Shown: piece after piece, positions 26,229 to 35,525 of the stretch
How the letters are laid out: the number at the start of each line of letters is the position of its first letter
How positions within the stretch are numbered: position 1 is the first letter of the stretch
From: Burkholderia pseudomultivorans
GTDB taxonomy: Bacteria; Pseudomonadota; Gammaproteobacteria; Burkholderiales; Burkholderiaceae
NCBI RefSeq assembly: GCF_001718415.1
Contig: NZ_CP013377.1
Coordinates: forward strand, 1,674,001 to 1,738,000
Direction of reading: 5' to 3'
Length of the DNA stretch: 64,000 bases
Position numbers and translations under genes: made by a program
The notes under the pieces: model-generated
Seen by the model: only the letters and a program-made list of their open reading frames with translations
Databases searched by the model: none
Told to the model about the DNA's origin: nothing

Positions 26229-26900
26229 TCATTCCGTTTTCGCTTCCAGCAGATACCCGAGCCCGCGCAGCGTGACGATCGCGACGCCGCTGTTCTCGAG
26301 CTTCTTGCGCAGCCGGTGCACGTAGATCTCGATCGCGTCCGGGTTGACCGATTCGTCGAGCCCGAAGATCTTCTCCGACAGCGTCTCCTTGTTGATCGCG
26401 CGGCCGTTGCGCAGGATCAGCACTTCGAGCACCGAGCGCTCGCGCGGCGTCAGCGGCAGCGCTTCGTCCGCGAGCCGGAAGCTGCGGTCGACGCTGTCGT
26501 ACGCGAGCGGCCCGCATGCGACGCGCGAATGCTCGTGGCCGAGGCTGCGCCGGATCAGCGCGCGGGCGCGCGCTTCCAGCTCGGTCAGCTCGAACGGCTT
26601 CGCGAGATAATCGTCGGCCCCGAGGTCGAGCCCCTTCACGCGGTCCTCGACCGAGCCGTGCGCGGTGAGGATCAGCACCGGCACCGGATTGCGGCGCGCG
26701 CGCAGCCGCCGCAGCACCTCCAGCCCGTCGAGCTTCGGCAGGCCGAGGTCGAGGATCACCAGCGCGTAGTCCTGCGTGCGCAGCACGTGGTCCGCCGCCT
26801 CCCCGTCCGCCATGTGATCGACCGCGAAGCGCGCGGCGCTCAGCGCGTCGTTCAGCGACTGCGCCAGGTTCGGGTTGTCTTCGACAAGCAGCACACGCAT
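26229..26900 (-). CDS. Response regulator, OmpR/TctD type
   Basis: 223 residues. Receiver domain with acidic pocket VEDN, phospho-acceptor Asp51 (VILDLGLP), T/S in LILTAH and Lys in YLAKPFEL; a winged-helix OmpR effector (LTPRERSVLEVLILRNG, INKETLSEKIFG, IEIYVHRLRKKL). GAGG lies just before ATG 26900. It is divergent from the binding protein gene, with three TGAA half-sites between them, so it likely regulates that ABC operon together with its kinase. Confidence 0.92.
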   Translation of the reverse strand: MRVLLVEDNPNLAQSLNDALSAARFAVDHMADGEAADHVLRTQDYALVILDLGLPKLDGLEVLRRLRARRNPVPVLILTAHGSVEDRVKGLDLGADDYLAKPFELTELEARARALIRRSLGHEHSRVACGPLAYDSVDRSFRLADEALPLTPRERSVLEVLILRNGRAINKETLSEKIFGLDESVNPDAIEIYVHRLRKKLENSGVAIVTLRGLGYLLEAKTE

Positions 26901-26939
26901 GGGGACCTCGGGAAATCCATGACACAAAGGACGCTATTG

Positions 26940-26966
26940 TGAACCGAAATGAAAGCGGGCTGAAAG
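26940..26966. promoter_or_regulatory. Three TGAA direct repeats, probable response-regulator box
   Basis: TGAACC (26940), TGAAAG (26950) and TGAAAG (26961) repeat at 10 and 11 bp, i.e. one helical turn, in the 125-bp gap between the response regulator and the binding-protein gene. OmpR-family dimers bind such direct repeats. Assignment to this regulator is inferred. Confidence 0.45.
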
Positions 26967-27025
26967 TGCTTCGCAATTACCATCCGCTGCACTCGAACAA
27001 CACACAAGCGTAACTGGAGGAAGAC

Positions 27026-28126
27026 ATGCCGTTCGTACCGAAGCACCTCGCCGCCGCGCTGGCGGTCGTCCTGGGCAGCGCCGCCGGCACGGCCGCCGCA
27101 CAGGTTCCGGCCGGGTATCCGGGTAACTACCAGGGCGTGATCGACGCCGCGAAGCAGGAAGGCAAGCTGATCGTCTACTCGACGACCGACACCGGCCTCG
27201 TGCGGCCGCTGATCAAGGACTTCGAAAGCCTGTACGGCATCAAGGTCGAATACAACGACATGAACAGCACCGAGCTGTACAACCGCTACATCAGCGAGAA
27301 CGCGGCGAGCAGCACCAGCGCCGACGTGCTGTGGAGCTCGGCGATGGACCTGCAGGTCAAGCTCGTGAACGACGGCCTGATGGCGTCGTACGACTCGCCC
27401 GAAGGCGCGAACGTGCCGCAATGGGCGCAATACCAGAAGCAGGCGTACGGCACGACGTTCGAGCCGCTGTCGATCGTCTACAACAAGCGGCTGATTCCCG
27501 AGAACGAAGTGCCGAAGACGCGCACCGACCTGATCAAGCTGCTCGCGTCGCAGCCCGACAAGTTCAAGGGCAAGCTGACGACGTACGACGTCGAGAAATC
27601 CGGCGTCGGCTTCAATGCGCTGACGCAGGACGCGCACCTGAACGAAAAGGTCACGTGGGAGCTGGTGAAGGCGATCGGCGCGACCGGTCCGAAGCTGCAG
27701 TCGAGCACGGGCGCGATGATGGAACGGATCTCGTCGGGCGAGAACCTGATCGGCTACAACATCATCGGCTCGTATGCCTACGCGAAGGCGAAGAAGGACA
27801 AGTCGATCGGCTACGTGTTTCCGAAGGATTACACGCAGGTCGTGAGCCGTCTCGCGACGATCTCGAAGAAGGCGAAGAACCCGAACGCCGCGAAGCTGTG
27901 GGTCGACTACCTGCTGTCGAAGCGCGGCCAGACGCTGATCGCGAACCAGGCGAACCTGTATGCGATCCGCACGGACGTGAACGGCGAAACCTCGGCCGCG
28001 AGCCTCACGAAGGAACTCGGCGATTCGCTGAAGCCGATCCCGATCGGCACCGGCCTGCTCGTCTATCTCGACCAGTCGAAGCGACTCGCCTTCCTGAAGC
28101 AGTGGCAGCAGGCGATCAAGCGCTGA
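27026..28126 (+). CDS. ABC transporter periplasmic binding protein (iron/phosphonate FbpA-like)
   Basis: 366 residues. Signal peptide with AGTAAAQ cleavage near residue 28. The mature protein has the FbpA/AfuA-type class II fold: EGKLIVYSTTDTGLVRPLIKDFESLYGIKVEYNDMNSTELYNRYISENAASSTSADVLWSSAMDLQ, LSIVYNKRLIPENEVPKTRTDL and YVFPKDYTQVVSRLATISKKAKNPNAAKLWVDYLLSKRGQ. Family members bind ferric ions, 2-aminoethylphosphonate or organic anions; the paired Tyr of FbpA is not evident, so ferric iron is not assured. AACTGGAGGAAGAC before the ATG is a strong ribosome-binding site. First gene of the operon. Confidence 0.88.
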   Translation: MPFVPKHLAAALAVVLGSAAGTAAAQVPAGYPGNYQGVIDAAKQEGKLIVYSTTDTGLVRPLIKDFESLYGIKVEYNDMNSTELYNRYISENAASSTSADVLWSSAMDLQVKLVNDGLMASYDSPEGANVPQWAQYQKQAYGTTFEPLSIVYNKRLIPENEVPKTRTDLIKLLASQPDKFKGKLTTYDVEKSGVGFNALTQDAHLNEKVTWELVKAIGATGPKLQSSTGAMMERISSGENLIGYNIIGSYAYAKAKKDKSIGYVFPKDYTQVVSRLATISKKAKNPNAAKLWVDYLLSKRGQTLIANQANLYAIRTDVNGETSAASLTKELGDSLKPIPIGTGLLVYLDQSKRLAFLKQWQQAIKR

Positions 28127-28139
28127 CCTGCTGATCGAC

Positions 28140-28164
28140 GGGCCGCCCGGTTCGCGGGCGGTCC
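28140..28164 (+). terminator. Intra-operon stem-loop after the binding-protein gene
   Basis: A 10-bp stem (28140-28149 with 28155-28164, one G-U pair) with a 5-nt GTTCG loop, followed by a weak CTTCCCCTT tract, lies 14 bp after the stop. Such structures commonly stabilise the upstream message and reduce read-through so that binding protein exceeds permease. Confidence 0.5.
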
Positions 28165-28220
28165 CTTCCCCTTGATGACGTCCTGGAGGCGGCCATTCGG
28201 ATGGCCGCAGGGGTACACGC

Positions 28221-29993
28221 ATGCTTTCAACCAGCACACGCGGAACGGCGCCGGCCGTTCCGCCCACCACCGGCAGCGGCGGCGCGGTTCCCGCGCTGCC
28301 GGCCGGCAGCCTGCAGCCGCTCGCCGGCATGCTGCGCTGGATCGTCGTCGCGGTGCTGACCGTCGCGGTCGCGCTGCCGCTCGGCTTCATCCTGTTCCAG
28401 AGCCTGCTGTCCGCGCCGTTCTTCGACGCGAACAAGACGCTCGGCATCGAAGGCTTCCGCTTCATCTTCAGCGATCCCGACTTCTGGTCGGCCGTGAAGA
28501 ACTCGTTCGTCATCGCCAGCGGGATGCTGTTCATCTCGATCCCGCTCGGCGGCATCCTCGCGTTCCTGATGGTGCGCACCGACCTGCCCGGCCGCCGCTG
28601 GCTCGAACCGCTGCTGCTGACGCCCGTGTTCGTGTCGCCGATGGTGCTTGCGTTCGGCTACGTGGTCGCCGCCGGCCCGGTCGGCTTCTATTCGGTGTGG
28701 TTCAAGGCACTGTTCGGCGCGCAGAGCGTACCGTGGAACGTCTACTCGATCTTCGCGATCACGGTGATCGTCGGCCTCACGCACGTGCCGCACGTGTACC
28801 TGTACTCGTCGGCCGCGCTACGCAACCTCGGTTCCGACGTCGAGGAAGCCGCACGCGTGAGCGGCGCGCGGCCGTTCCGCGTCGCGCTCGACGTGAGCCT
28901 GCCGATGACGATGCCCGCGCTGCTGTTCGCCGGCGTGCTGGTGTTCTTCCTCGGCTTCGAGGTGTTCGGGCTGCCGCTCGTGCTCGGCGATCCGGAAGGC
29001 CATCTCGTGCTCGCGACCTATCTGTACAAGCTGACCAACAAGCTCGGCGTGCCGTCGTATCACCTGATGGCCGCGGTCGCGGTATGCATCGTCGCGATCA
29101 CGTTCCCGCTCGTGCTGCTGCAACGCCGGCTGCTGAAGACGGCCAACCGCTTCGTCACCGTGAAGGGCAAGGCCGGCCGTTCGACCGTGCTGCCGCTCGG
29201 CGTGTGGCGCTGGGTCGCGCTCGCGATCGTCGCGCTGTGGCTCGCGCTGACCGTGATCGTGCCGATCTCCGGCATCGTGCTGCGCGCGTTCGTGACCAAC
29301 TGGGGCGAAGGCGTGGCGCTCGCGGAAGTGCTGACGCTGTCGAACTTCGTCGAGCTGTTCGAACAGGACAACCTGGTGCGCGCGATCGTCAACACGCTCG
29401 GCATCGGCGTGATCGGCGGCGCGCTCGCGATCGGCTTCTACTCGCTCGTCGCGTTCGCCGGCCATCGCCGCCACGACTGGGCGACGAAGCTGCTCGACTA
29501 CCTCGTGCTGCTGCCGCGCGCGGTGCCGGGGCTGCTCGCCGGTCTCGCGTTCCTGTGGATCTTCCTGTTCGTGCCGGGCCTGCGCGAGCTGAAGAACTCG
29601 ATGTGGAGCATCTGGATCGCGTACACGGTCGTGTGGCTCGCCTACGGGATGCGGCTGATCCAGAGCGCGCTGCTGCAGGTCGGCCCCGAGCTCGAGGAAG
29701 CCGGGCGCAGCGTCGGCGCGACGCGCCAGCGCGTGTCGCTCGACGTGACGCTGCCGCTCGTGCGCTTCGGTCTGCTCGCCGCGTGGCTGCTGATCTTCAT
29801 GATCTTCGAGCGCGAGTATTCGACCGCCGTCTATCTGCTGTCGCCCGGCACCGAAGTGATCGGCGCGCTGCTCGTGTCGCTGTGGGCGACGGGCGCCGTC
29901 GACCAGGTTGCCGCGCTCTCTGTCATCAACATTGCGATGGTCGGCGTCGGTCTCGGCGTGGCCCTGCGTTTCGGAGTGAAACTTCATGGATAA
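28221..29993 (+). CDS. ABC transporter permease, fused FbpB type
   Basis: 590 residues containing two BPD-permease domains in one chain, about 12 transmembrane helices. Each half has an EAA loop: DVEEAARVSGARPFRVALDVSLPMTMPAL and ELEEAGRSVGATRQRVSLDVTLPLVRFGL. A Pro/Gly-rich cytoplasmic N-terminus (about 40 residues) precedes the first helix. This fused architecture is typical of FbpB/SfuB iron and AEP transporters. The stop overlaps the ATPase start by 8 bp. Confidence 0.92.
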   Translation: MLSTSTRGTAPAVPPTTGSGGAVPALPAGSLQPLAGMLRWIVVAVLTVAVALPLGFILFQSLLSAPFFDANKTLGIEGFRFIFSDPDFWSAVKNSFVIASGMLFISIPLGGILAFLMVRTDLPGRRWLEPLLLTPVFVSPMVLAFGYVVAAGPVGFYSVWFKALFGAQSVPWNVYSIFAITVIVGLTHVPHVYLYSSAALRNLGSDVEEAARVSGARPFRVALDVSLPMTMPALLFAGVLVFFLGFEVFGLPLVLGDPEGHLVLATYLYKLTNKLGVPSYHLMAAVAVCIVAITFPLVLLQRRLLKTANRFVTVKGKAGRSTVLPLGVWRWVALAIVALWLALTVIVPISGIVLRAFVTNWGEGVALAEVLTLSNFVELFEQDNLVRAIVNTLGIGVIGGALAIGFYSLVAFAGHRRHDWATKLLDYLVLLPRAVPGLLAGLAFLWIFLFVPGLRELKNSMWSIWIAYTVVWLAYGMRLIQSALLQVGPELEEAGRSVGATRQRVSLDVTLPLVRFGLLAAWLLIFMIFEREYSTAVYLLSPGTEVIGALLVSLWATGAVDQVAALSVINIAMVGVGLGVALRFGVKLHG

Positions 29994-31053
29994 GCTCATC
30001 GTCGACGATCTGCATCTGAGCTACGGCGCCAACCCGATCCTCAAGGGCGTGTCGTTCGAACTGAAGGCCGGTGAAGTCGTGTGCCTGCTCGGCGCATCGG
30101 GCAGCGGCAAGACCACGCTGCTGCGCGCGGTGGCCGGCCTCGAGCAGCCGTCCGACGGTCGTATCCAGCTCGACGACCGCGTGTTCTTCGACGGCGCGCA
30201 GCGCGTCGACCTGCCGGTCGAGCAGCGCTCGCTCGGCCTCGTGTTCCAGTCGTATGCGCTGTGGCCACACCGCACCGTTGCCGACAACGTCGGCTACGGC
30301 CTGAAGCTGCGCCGCGTCGCGCCGGCCGAGCAGAAGCGCCGCGTGCAGACCGCGCTCGACCAGCTGGGCCTCGGCCATCTCGCGGAACGCTTTCCGCACC
30401 AGCTGTCGGGCGGCCAGCAGCAGCGCGTCGCGATCGCGCGTGCGCTCGTCTACAACCCGCCGGTGATCCTGCTCGACGAGCCGCTTTCGAACCTCGACGC
30501 GAAGCTGCGCGAGGAAGCGCGCGCGTGGCTGCGCGAACTGATCGTGTCGCTCGGCCTGTCCGCGCTGTGCGTGACGCACGACCAGACCGAGGCGATGGCG
30601 ATGTCCGACCGCATCCTGCTGCTGCGCAACGGCCGCATCGAGCAGGAAGGCACGCCGGCCGAGCTGTACGGCGCGCCGCGCTCGCTGTACACGGCCGAGT
30701 TCATGGGCAGCAACAACCGGATCGACGCGCGCGTCGCGGCGATCGACGGCGAATGCGTGACGCTCGCCGGCGACGGCTGGGAAATCCGCGCGCTGGCGCG
30801 CGACACACTCGCGCCGGGCCAGGATGCGCAGGCCGTGATCCGCCTCGAACGCGTGCAGGTCGCCGACGGCCCCGGCGCCAACCGGCTGCAGGCCGAGCTC
30901 GTCACGTCGATGTATCTCGGCGACCGCTGGGAATACCTGTTCCATTGCGGCGACATGCGGCTGCGCGCGTTCGGCCACGTGCCGCGCACGGCCGGCAAGC
31001 ACTGGATCGAGTTCCCGACCAACGACTGCTGGGCGTTCGCGAAAGCGGGCTGA
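29986..31053 (+). CDS. ABC transporter ATP-binding protein with TOBE domain (FbpC/PotA-like)
   Basis: 355 residues. Walker [16 protein letters not shown]-loop [14 protein letters not shown], signature [15 protein letters not shown], Walker [17 protein letters not shown], switch His [15 protein letters not shown]; the C-terminal ~110 residues form a TOBE-type regulatory domain ([21 protein letters not shown]). It powers the overlapping permease. Pattern is the FbpC/2-aminoethylphosphonate group. Confidence 0.92.
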   Translation: MDKLIVDDLHLSYGANPILKGVSFELKAGEVVCLLGASGSGKTTLLRAVAGLEQPSDGRIQLDDRVFFDGAQRVDLPVEQRSLGLVFQSYALWPHRTVADNVGYGLKLRRVAPAEQKRRVQTALDQLGLGHLAERFPHQLSGGQQQRVAIARALVYNPPVILLDEPLSNLDAKLREEARAWLRELIVSLGLSALCVTHDQTEAMAMSDRILLLRNGRIEQEGTPAELYGAPRSLYTAEFMGSNNRIDARVAAIDGECVTLAGDGWEIRALARDTLAPGQDAQAVIRLERVQVADGPGANRLQAELVTSMYLGDRWEYLFHCGDMRLRAFGHVPRTAGKHWIEFPTNDCWAFAKAG

Positions 31054-31119
31054 CCCGGGCGGCGGCTTGCGCGCCGCATCTGTTTCACCTCAACCACAAA
31101 AACCAAGGAGACACCGTCA

Positions 31120-32202
31120 ATGAAGTCACGTTCCCTTCGCGCCGCGGTCCTGACCGGCTCGGCCGCCGTCGCCGGTCTCGCGGCCGGCGCCGCGCACGCG
31201 CAATCGTCAGTCACGCTGTACGGGATCATGGATGCCGGCATCGAGTACACGAATCACGCGGCGCCGGAAGGCGGCAGCTCGGTCAAGCTGAAGTCGGGCA
31301 ACAAGAACACGTCGCGCTGGGGCCTGCGCGGCGTCGAGGATCTCGGCGGCGGCCTGAAGGCCGTGTTCCGCCTGGAAAGCGGGATCGATCTCGCGAACGG
31401 CGCGTTCGACGACGGCCCCGACTCGATCTTCGCGCGCCGCGCGACGGTCGGCCTGAAAGGCAAATGGGGCGAGCTGACGCTCGGCCGCAACTACACCGTC
31501 ACCTACGACTACCTGCTGCCGTTCGACCCGATGGGTTATGCCCAGAACTACTCGTGGGCGACCTCGTCGATGGCGACAAGCGGCCGCAAGGACGGCATGT
31601 TTACGCGCTCGTCGAACGCGGTGCGCTACGACGGCGAGTTCAGCGGCTTCAAGTTCGGCGCGCTGTACGGCTTCGGCAACGTGCCGGGCAGCGTCAAGAC
31701 CAGCTCGAAATACGACTTCGCGCTCGGCTACGAAACCGGACCGTTCGCGGCGGTGGTCACGTTCGACCGGCAGAACGGCGCAGCCGACAGCGTCACGCCG
31801 GCCGACACGGTCAACTACATCCAGGGCATCCACGCAGGCCTGAGCTACGACTTCGGCAACCTGAAGACGATGGCCGGCTACCGCAACTATCGGCGCACGT
31901 ATCACACGAGCGCCGCGAACCAGCTGAGCGACACGTACTGGGTCGGCGGCTCGTACCAGTTCACGCCGACGTTCTCGCTGATCGCGGCCGTCTATCACCA
32001 GGACATCAAGGGCGGCACCGACGCCGATCCGACGCTCGTGTCGATGCGCGCGAATTACGCGCTGTCGAAGCGCACGGTGCTGTATCTGTCCGGCGCGTTT
32101 GCGATCGCGAAGCACGACCAGAAGGTCGGTGTGTCGCGCGATTTCGCCGGGTATGGGACGACGCAGGTGGGCGTGACGGCGGGGATTCAGCAGCGGTTTT
32201 GA
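31120..32202 (+). CDS. Trimeric porin of the ABC importer operon
   Basis: 360 residues. Signal peptide ending GAAHAQ, mature start SSVTLYGIMDAGIEYTNHA, porin signatures GLRGVEDLGGGLKAVFRLESG and FARRATVGLKGKWGELTLGRNY, and terminal QQRF. AAGGAGACACC precedes the ATG. It sits 66 bp after the ATPase gene on the same strand, so it may give outer-membrane access for the same solute. Its last ~108 coding bases plus hairpin recur twice downstream as decayed copies. Confidence 0.92.
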   Translation: MKSRSLRAAVLTGSAAVAGLAAGAAHAQSSVTLYGIMDAGIEYTNHAAPEGGSSVKLKSGNKNTSRWGLRGVEDLGGGLKAVFRLESGIDLANGAFDDGPDSIFARRATVGLKGKWGELTLGRNYTVTYDYLLPFDPMGYAQNYSWATSSMATSGRKDGMFTRSSNAVRYDGEFSGFKFGALYGFGNVPGSVKTSSKYDFALGYETGPFAAVVTFDRQNGAADSVTPADTVNYIQGIHAGLSYDFGNLKTMAGYRNYRRTYHTSAANQLSDTYWVGGSYQFTPTFSLIAAVYHQDIKGGTDADPTLVSMRANYALSKRTVLYLSGAFAIAKHDQKVGVSRDFAGYGTTQVGVTAGIQQRF

Positions 32203-32244
32203 CACCTCGCTCGACGACGCGGGCGACGGTACGCACGTCGCCCG
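32095..32244 (+). repeat. Porin 3'-end repeat, intact copy A
   Basis: Reference copy: last 108 coding bases (32095-32202) plus the downstream sequence to a 9-bp hairpin CGGGCGACG (32220-32228) / CGTCGCCCG (32236-32244). Homologous tails occur at 33120-33276 and 35590-35741. Confidence 0.8.
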
Positions 32245-32337
32245 TGCCTGTGCGCGGTGCGGTTATCTGCGCTCGCGCGCCGTCGTGCGCCGCCTTTCCG
32301 CACTCGCATGAAGTCGCTCACGCAGGAGCGCCGCCTA

Positions 32338-32838
32338 CTACGGCAACATGGCTTTGAGTCGATCAAAGCCGGTGGGCGGCAACGGGATCTCGCCATCATG
32401 GTCAACGGCGGTATCGAAGATCAGCGATTCCCTGGTCCATATCAAGCGAACGGCATCCGGGTACGCGTACGTGCGCTCGGCAAGCAATCGCATATCGGAG
32501 GTCCGATAGAGCCGCAAAAGGATTCGCTCCCCTCCGAGGTACGCATATCGCGCGGTGTAGCGTCCCCCGTCGCCCCGGGAAAGTTCGGTGACGAACTGCG
32601 TCGCGCGTGTGCGTAAGCGAGCGTCCTTGTAGTAGACGCCGGCGCAGAACAACAAGACGACAATTGCCAGAGCGGAACCGAGCGCTTTCATTCCCGACTT
32701 CATTCGTTCGAGGCGTCCCTCATGGCGCGAGAAGCTGTATAGGACGACGATCAACAGACCTACCATGATTCCGAGCAGGACGACGGCCGCGAGTGCGATC
32801 ACGCCGGCCGCTTGCACACCTATCGCCAATCCGTTCAT
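32338..32838 (-). CDS. Small membrane protein of unknown function
   Basis: 166 residues. Two strong transmembrane helices (about 8-35, [24 protein letters not shown]; and 52-70, [19 protein letters not shown]) flank a short basic loop, followed by a ~95-residue soluble C-terminal domain rich in Arg and Tyr ([46 protein letters not shown]). I do not recognise the family. The ATG at 32838 is chosen because the hydrophobic segment begins there; the longer frame upstream looks non-coding. It lies between porin 3'-end copies A and B, convergent with the porin. Ribosome-binding site is weak. Confidence 0.6.
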   Translation of the reverse strand: MNGLAIGVQAAGVIALAAVVLLGIMVGLLIVVLYSFSRHEGRLERMKSGMKALGSALAIVVLLFCAGVYYKDARLRTRATQFVTELSRGDGGRYTARYAYLGGERILLRLYRTSDMRLLAERTYAYPDAVRLIWTRESLIFDTAVDHDGEIPLPPTGFDRLKAMLP

Positions 32839-33119
32839 TCGAAATGCACCGTTATGGGCTTGGCCAGCATGATCGCCTGTCGTCGGGAAATGTGATGAAG
32901 TCGCCGGCTCGATGGTGCCTCGCTTGCCATGGTCGACACAATCGAATCCCGAATTAGGTCGTTCCAGTTCCGCATACAGGAATCGCACATACGCTCGTCC
33001 GTTCCGGGCGGAAACGCGTTTCCTGATGCATCTCGTAGACAAGCTAGCGGCGCAGCGTGACGCGCGCAGCATTGTTGAAGACTGCAAACAGTGAATTCGT
33101 CATTGGACGCGCGCTCGGG
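32839..33119. other. Non-coding stretch before porin tail B
   Basis: No gene supported. Its right end (33056-33104) is a 49-bp block shared with 35526-35574 at 42 of 49 positions. It is less GC-rich than neighbouring genes. Confidence 0.5.
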
Positions 33120-33276
33120 GCATTCGCAATCGCGAAGCAGGTGCGCAAGGTCTACGTGTCGCGCGATTTCGCCGGATATGGCACGGCCCAGATTGGCGTG
33201 ACGGCGGGAATTCAGCAGCGGTTTTGACGCCTCGCTCGGCGCCGCGGGCGGCGGCACGCATGTCGCCCGCGGCGCC
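33120..33276 (+). pseudogene. Decayed porin 3'-end, copy B
   Basis: Bases 33120-33227 align without gaps to the last 108 bases of the intact porin and still read FAIAKQVRKVYVSRDFAGYG, then GVTAGIQQRF and TGA. No porin sequence precedes it. The homology continues past the stop into a 13-bp perfect hairpin GGCGCCGCGGGCG (33238-33250) / CGCCCGCGGCGCC (33264-33276) at the position of the intact gene's terminator. It is a truncated duplicate; the hairpin could now end the convergent oxidoreductase transcript. Confidence 0.75.
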
Positions 33277-33285
33277 GCACGGCGG

Positions 33286-34251
33286 TCAGCGTTCCGCTCC
33301 CATCGTGAACACCGTACGAACGGCACTGCTCGTGTCGTTCCAGTGTGCGCCGACCGCCGACAGCGGCACCACGCGTGTGTCGAGCGTCAGCCGCGCGAGT
33401 GCGGCGGCGTCGAACACGCGGCGCGCGACCGAAGTCAACCGCGGCAGCGGCACGCTGCCGAGCCCGCTGCCCATCAGTTCGATTGCGGCGGCGCGCAGCA
33501 CGGCGCCCGGCAGCGACACGTCCGCTCCGCCGATCGAGCCAATCTGCACAAAGCGCAGCGGGCGTCCCGCCGGCAGGTTCGGCGCGGCACTCACCAGCAG
33601 CGTGCGCGCGGTATCGCCCCACAGATAGTCGAGCACGACGTCGACGCCCGCACGCCAGTGCGGTTCGAGCGCGCGCGCGAGCGCGGCGGCGTCCTGCTGC
33701 AGCGGCACGACGGCATCGGCGCCGGCGTCCAGCAGCGCGTGCAGCGCGGCCGGGTTGCGGCCCGTCGCGATCACCGTCGCGGCGCCGAGGTGCTTCGCGA
33801 TTCGCGCCGCGAGGCGGCCCGACGCGCCCGTCGCGCCGTTGACGAGCACTGTCTCGCCGCCCGCAATGCGTGCGCGCTCGGTCAGCGCGGCCCACGACGA
33901 CATCGCCGGGATCGCGATCGCGGCGGCCGTGACGTCGTCGAGATCGTCCGGCAGCGGCACCCACTGCGTATCGGGCACGATCGTGCGCTCGGCCATCGCG
34001 CCGAACGGCGCCGCGGCGCTGAAGAAGTAGACGCGCTGCCCGTCGTCGAGCCGCCCGACGCCGTCGACGCCGACGACGGACGGGTAGCGCCCGTCGAACG
34101 AATAGTGCGCGCCGGAAGCCCGCCCCTGCGCCAGCCGGCTCAGCGCCGACGCCGTCACGTCGATCAGCCGGTGACCCGGCTGCGCCTGCGGCGCGTCGAA
34201 TTCCGCATAGACCGGCCCTTCGCCGCGCCCCTTCACGACTGCTGCCTTCAT
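33286..34251 (-). CDS. Zinc-type/quinone oxidoreductase (medium-chain dehydrogenase/reductase)
   Basis: 321 residues. The N-terminal GroES-like half (MKAAVVKGRGEGPVYAEFDAP; VGVDGVGRLDDGQRVYFF) is followed by a Rossmann half with LVNGATGASGRLAARIAKHLGA as nucleotide-binding motif. The structural and catalytic Zn ligands of alcohol dehydrogenases are absent, so it belongs to the zinc-free NADPH:quinone/enoyl reductase branch. GAGGAG before ATG 34251 fixes the start. A small ORF (34328-34579) lies upstream on the same strand; an AraC regulator is divergent. The physiological substrate is unknown. Confidence 0.85.
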   Translation of the reverse strand: MKAAVVKGRGEGPVYAEFDAPQAQPGHRLIDVTASALSRLAQGRASGAHYSFDGRYPSVVGVDGVGRLDDGQRVYFFSAAAPFGAMAERTIVPDTQWVPLPDDLDDVTAAAIAIPAMSSWAALTERARIAGGETVLVNGATGASGRLAARIAKHLGAATVIATGRNPAALHALLDAGADAVVPLQQDAAALARALEPHWRAGVDVVLDYLWGDTARTLLVSAAPNLPAGRPLRFVQIGSIGGADVSLPGAVLRAAAIELMGSGLGSVPLPRLTSVARRVFDAAALARLTLDTRVVPLSAVGAHWNDTSSAVRTVFTMGAER

Positions 34252-34327
34252 GTCGACTCCTCGAATTTGCTGATGTGAATACCCGGCCTGGGCACGCGTA
34301 CGCTTGACGTCGCGGTGCCGGCAACCG

Positions 34328-34579
34328 TCAATGCGCGTCGAGCCAAGCGCGCAGCGCGCCATCGCGCACGTCGAGCACATCGAACAGCCCGAGCGCGCGC
34401 AGCGCCGGCAACGCGTCGAGCACGTCGGCTTCCGCGCGGGCGCACTCGGCCGTCGACGCATGCGGGTCGGTCAGCACGCGCGCATTGACGAGAAACGCAC
34501 CGACGGTGCCCTTGCGGATCGTCGTGTCGCCGGCGTCGATCCGGTCCTGATCGTCGGGAAGCAATTGTTCGGCTCGCAT
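34328..34579 (-). CDS. Hypothetical 83-residue protein upstream of the oxidoreductase
   Basis: 83 residues, acidic and Ala/Leu-rich (TTIRKGTVGAFLVNARVLTD; ADVLDALPALRALGLFDVLDVRDGALRAWLD). No signal or membrane segment. GGAG lies eight bases before the ATG, coding bias is normal, and it is co-oriented with the oxidoreductase 76 bp downstream, so it is likely real and co-transcribed. I do not recognise the family. Confidence 0.6.
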   Translation of the reverse strand: MRAEQLLPDDQDRIDAGDTTIRKGTVGAFLVNARVLTDPHASTAECARAEADVLDALPALRALGLFDVLDVRDGALRAWLDAH

Positions 34580-34674
34580 CGTTTGGCTCCGTGTCTGTGA
34601 TCGAAGCGCACAATTTACGCGTGCGATCGATGCCGATCTCCGGTATAAGAGCCATTCGATACGGAGATTCGGCC

Positions 34675-35484
34675 ATGTCCGCCCCCCTTCTTCCCGTGCG
34701 GCTCGTGCTCAGCGACGACGGTCCGTTCGTCGCCGCGGCCGTGCTCACGCAGCGCGACGCGCGTACGACCGCGCCGCACGCGCATGCGCGCGGACAACTC
34801 GTCGGCGCGCTGAGCGGGCTGCTGTCGATCGGGCTCGACGATCAGGACTGGGTCGTGCCGGCAATCCATGCGATCTGGATTCCGCCGCACTGCCGGCATG
34901 GGCTGCAGTCGTTCGGACCGTTTTCGGGATGGTCGGTGTTCGTGGCCGAGGCGCGCTGCGGCGCCTTGCCGTCGGAACCGCGCGCGATCCGCACGACGCC
35001 GTTGCTGCGGGAAGCCGTGCGGCGCGCGGCGAGTTGGGACGGATCCGGGCTCGACGCCGCACAGACGCGGATCGCCGAAGTGATCGTCGACGAAATCGCC
35101 GCGTCGGAGGCGCAGTCGCTCGGCCTCGTGCGGCCGCGCGACCCGCGGCTCGTCCGGATCACCGATGCGCTCGCGGCCGATCTGGCCGACAACCGCCGGC
35201 TCGAAGACTGGGCGCGCTGGGCCGGAATCGGCGCGCGCACGCTGAGCCGGCGCTTTGTCGCGGAGACGGGGCTGACGTTCGCGCAGTGGCGTCAGCAGGC
35301 GCGGCTGATGCGCGCGCTCGAAAAAGTGGCCGACGGCGTGCCGGTCACGACGATTGCGCTCGATCTCGGCTACGACAACGTGAGCGCGTTCATCGACATG
35401 TTTCGGCGTGCGCTGGGGACGACGCCGGGGAAGTATGGGGAGCTTGCGCGACTTGAAACCGGGAAGGACGCAGGTTCGTCATGA
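34675..35484 (+). CDS. AraC-family regulator with N-terminal cupin
   Basis: 269 residues. The N-terminal ~100 residues form an AraC-type cupin (APHAHARGQLVGALSGLLSIGLDDQDWVVPAIHAIWIPPHCRHGL). The C-terminal ~100 residues hold the two HTH motifs (LEDWARWAGIGARTLSRRFVAETGLTFAQWRQQARLMRALEKV; VTTIALDLGYDNVSAFIDMFRRALGTTPGKY). GGAG precedes ATG 34675. It is divergent from the 83-residue ORF and oxidoreductase across 95 bp and is probably their regulator. Confidence 0.88.
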   Translation: MSAPLLPVRLVLSDDGPFVAAAVLTQRDARTTAPHAHARGQLVGALSGLLSIGLDDQDWVVPAIHAIWIPPHCRHGLQSFGPFSGWSVFVAEARCGALPSEPRAIRTTPLLREAVRRAASWDGSGLDAAQTRIAEVIVDEIAASEAQSLGLVRPRDPRLVRITDALAADLADNRRLEDWARWAGIGARTLSRRFVAETGLTFAQWRQQARLMRALEKVADGVPVTTIALDLGYDNVSAFIDMFRRALGTTPGKYGELARLETGKDAGSS

Positions 35485-35525
35485 TCCGCGTGCAGCGCGG
35501 GGGCGATCGGATCGATGTCGCCGAA

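Noticed and set aside
26229..32202. True tricarboxylate (TctCBA) transport locus
   Set aside because: The transporter genes are FbpA/B/C-type, with no TctC-like binding protein or TctA/B membrane proteins.
33025..33035. GATGCATCTCG also found near 35721
   Set aside because: An 11-base match in non-homologous positions relative to the porin tails; too short to treat as an attachment site.
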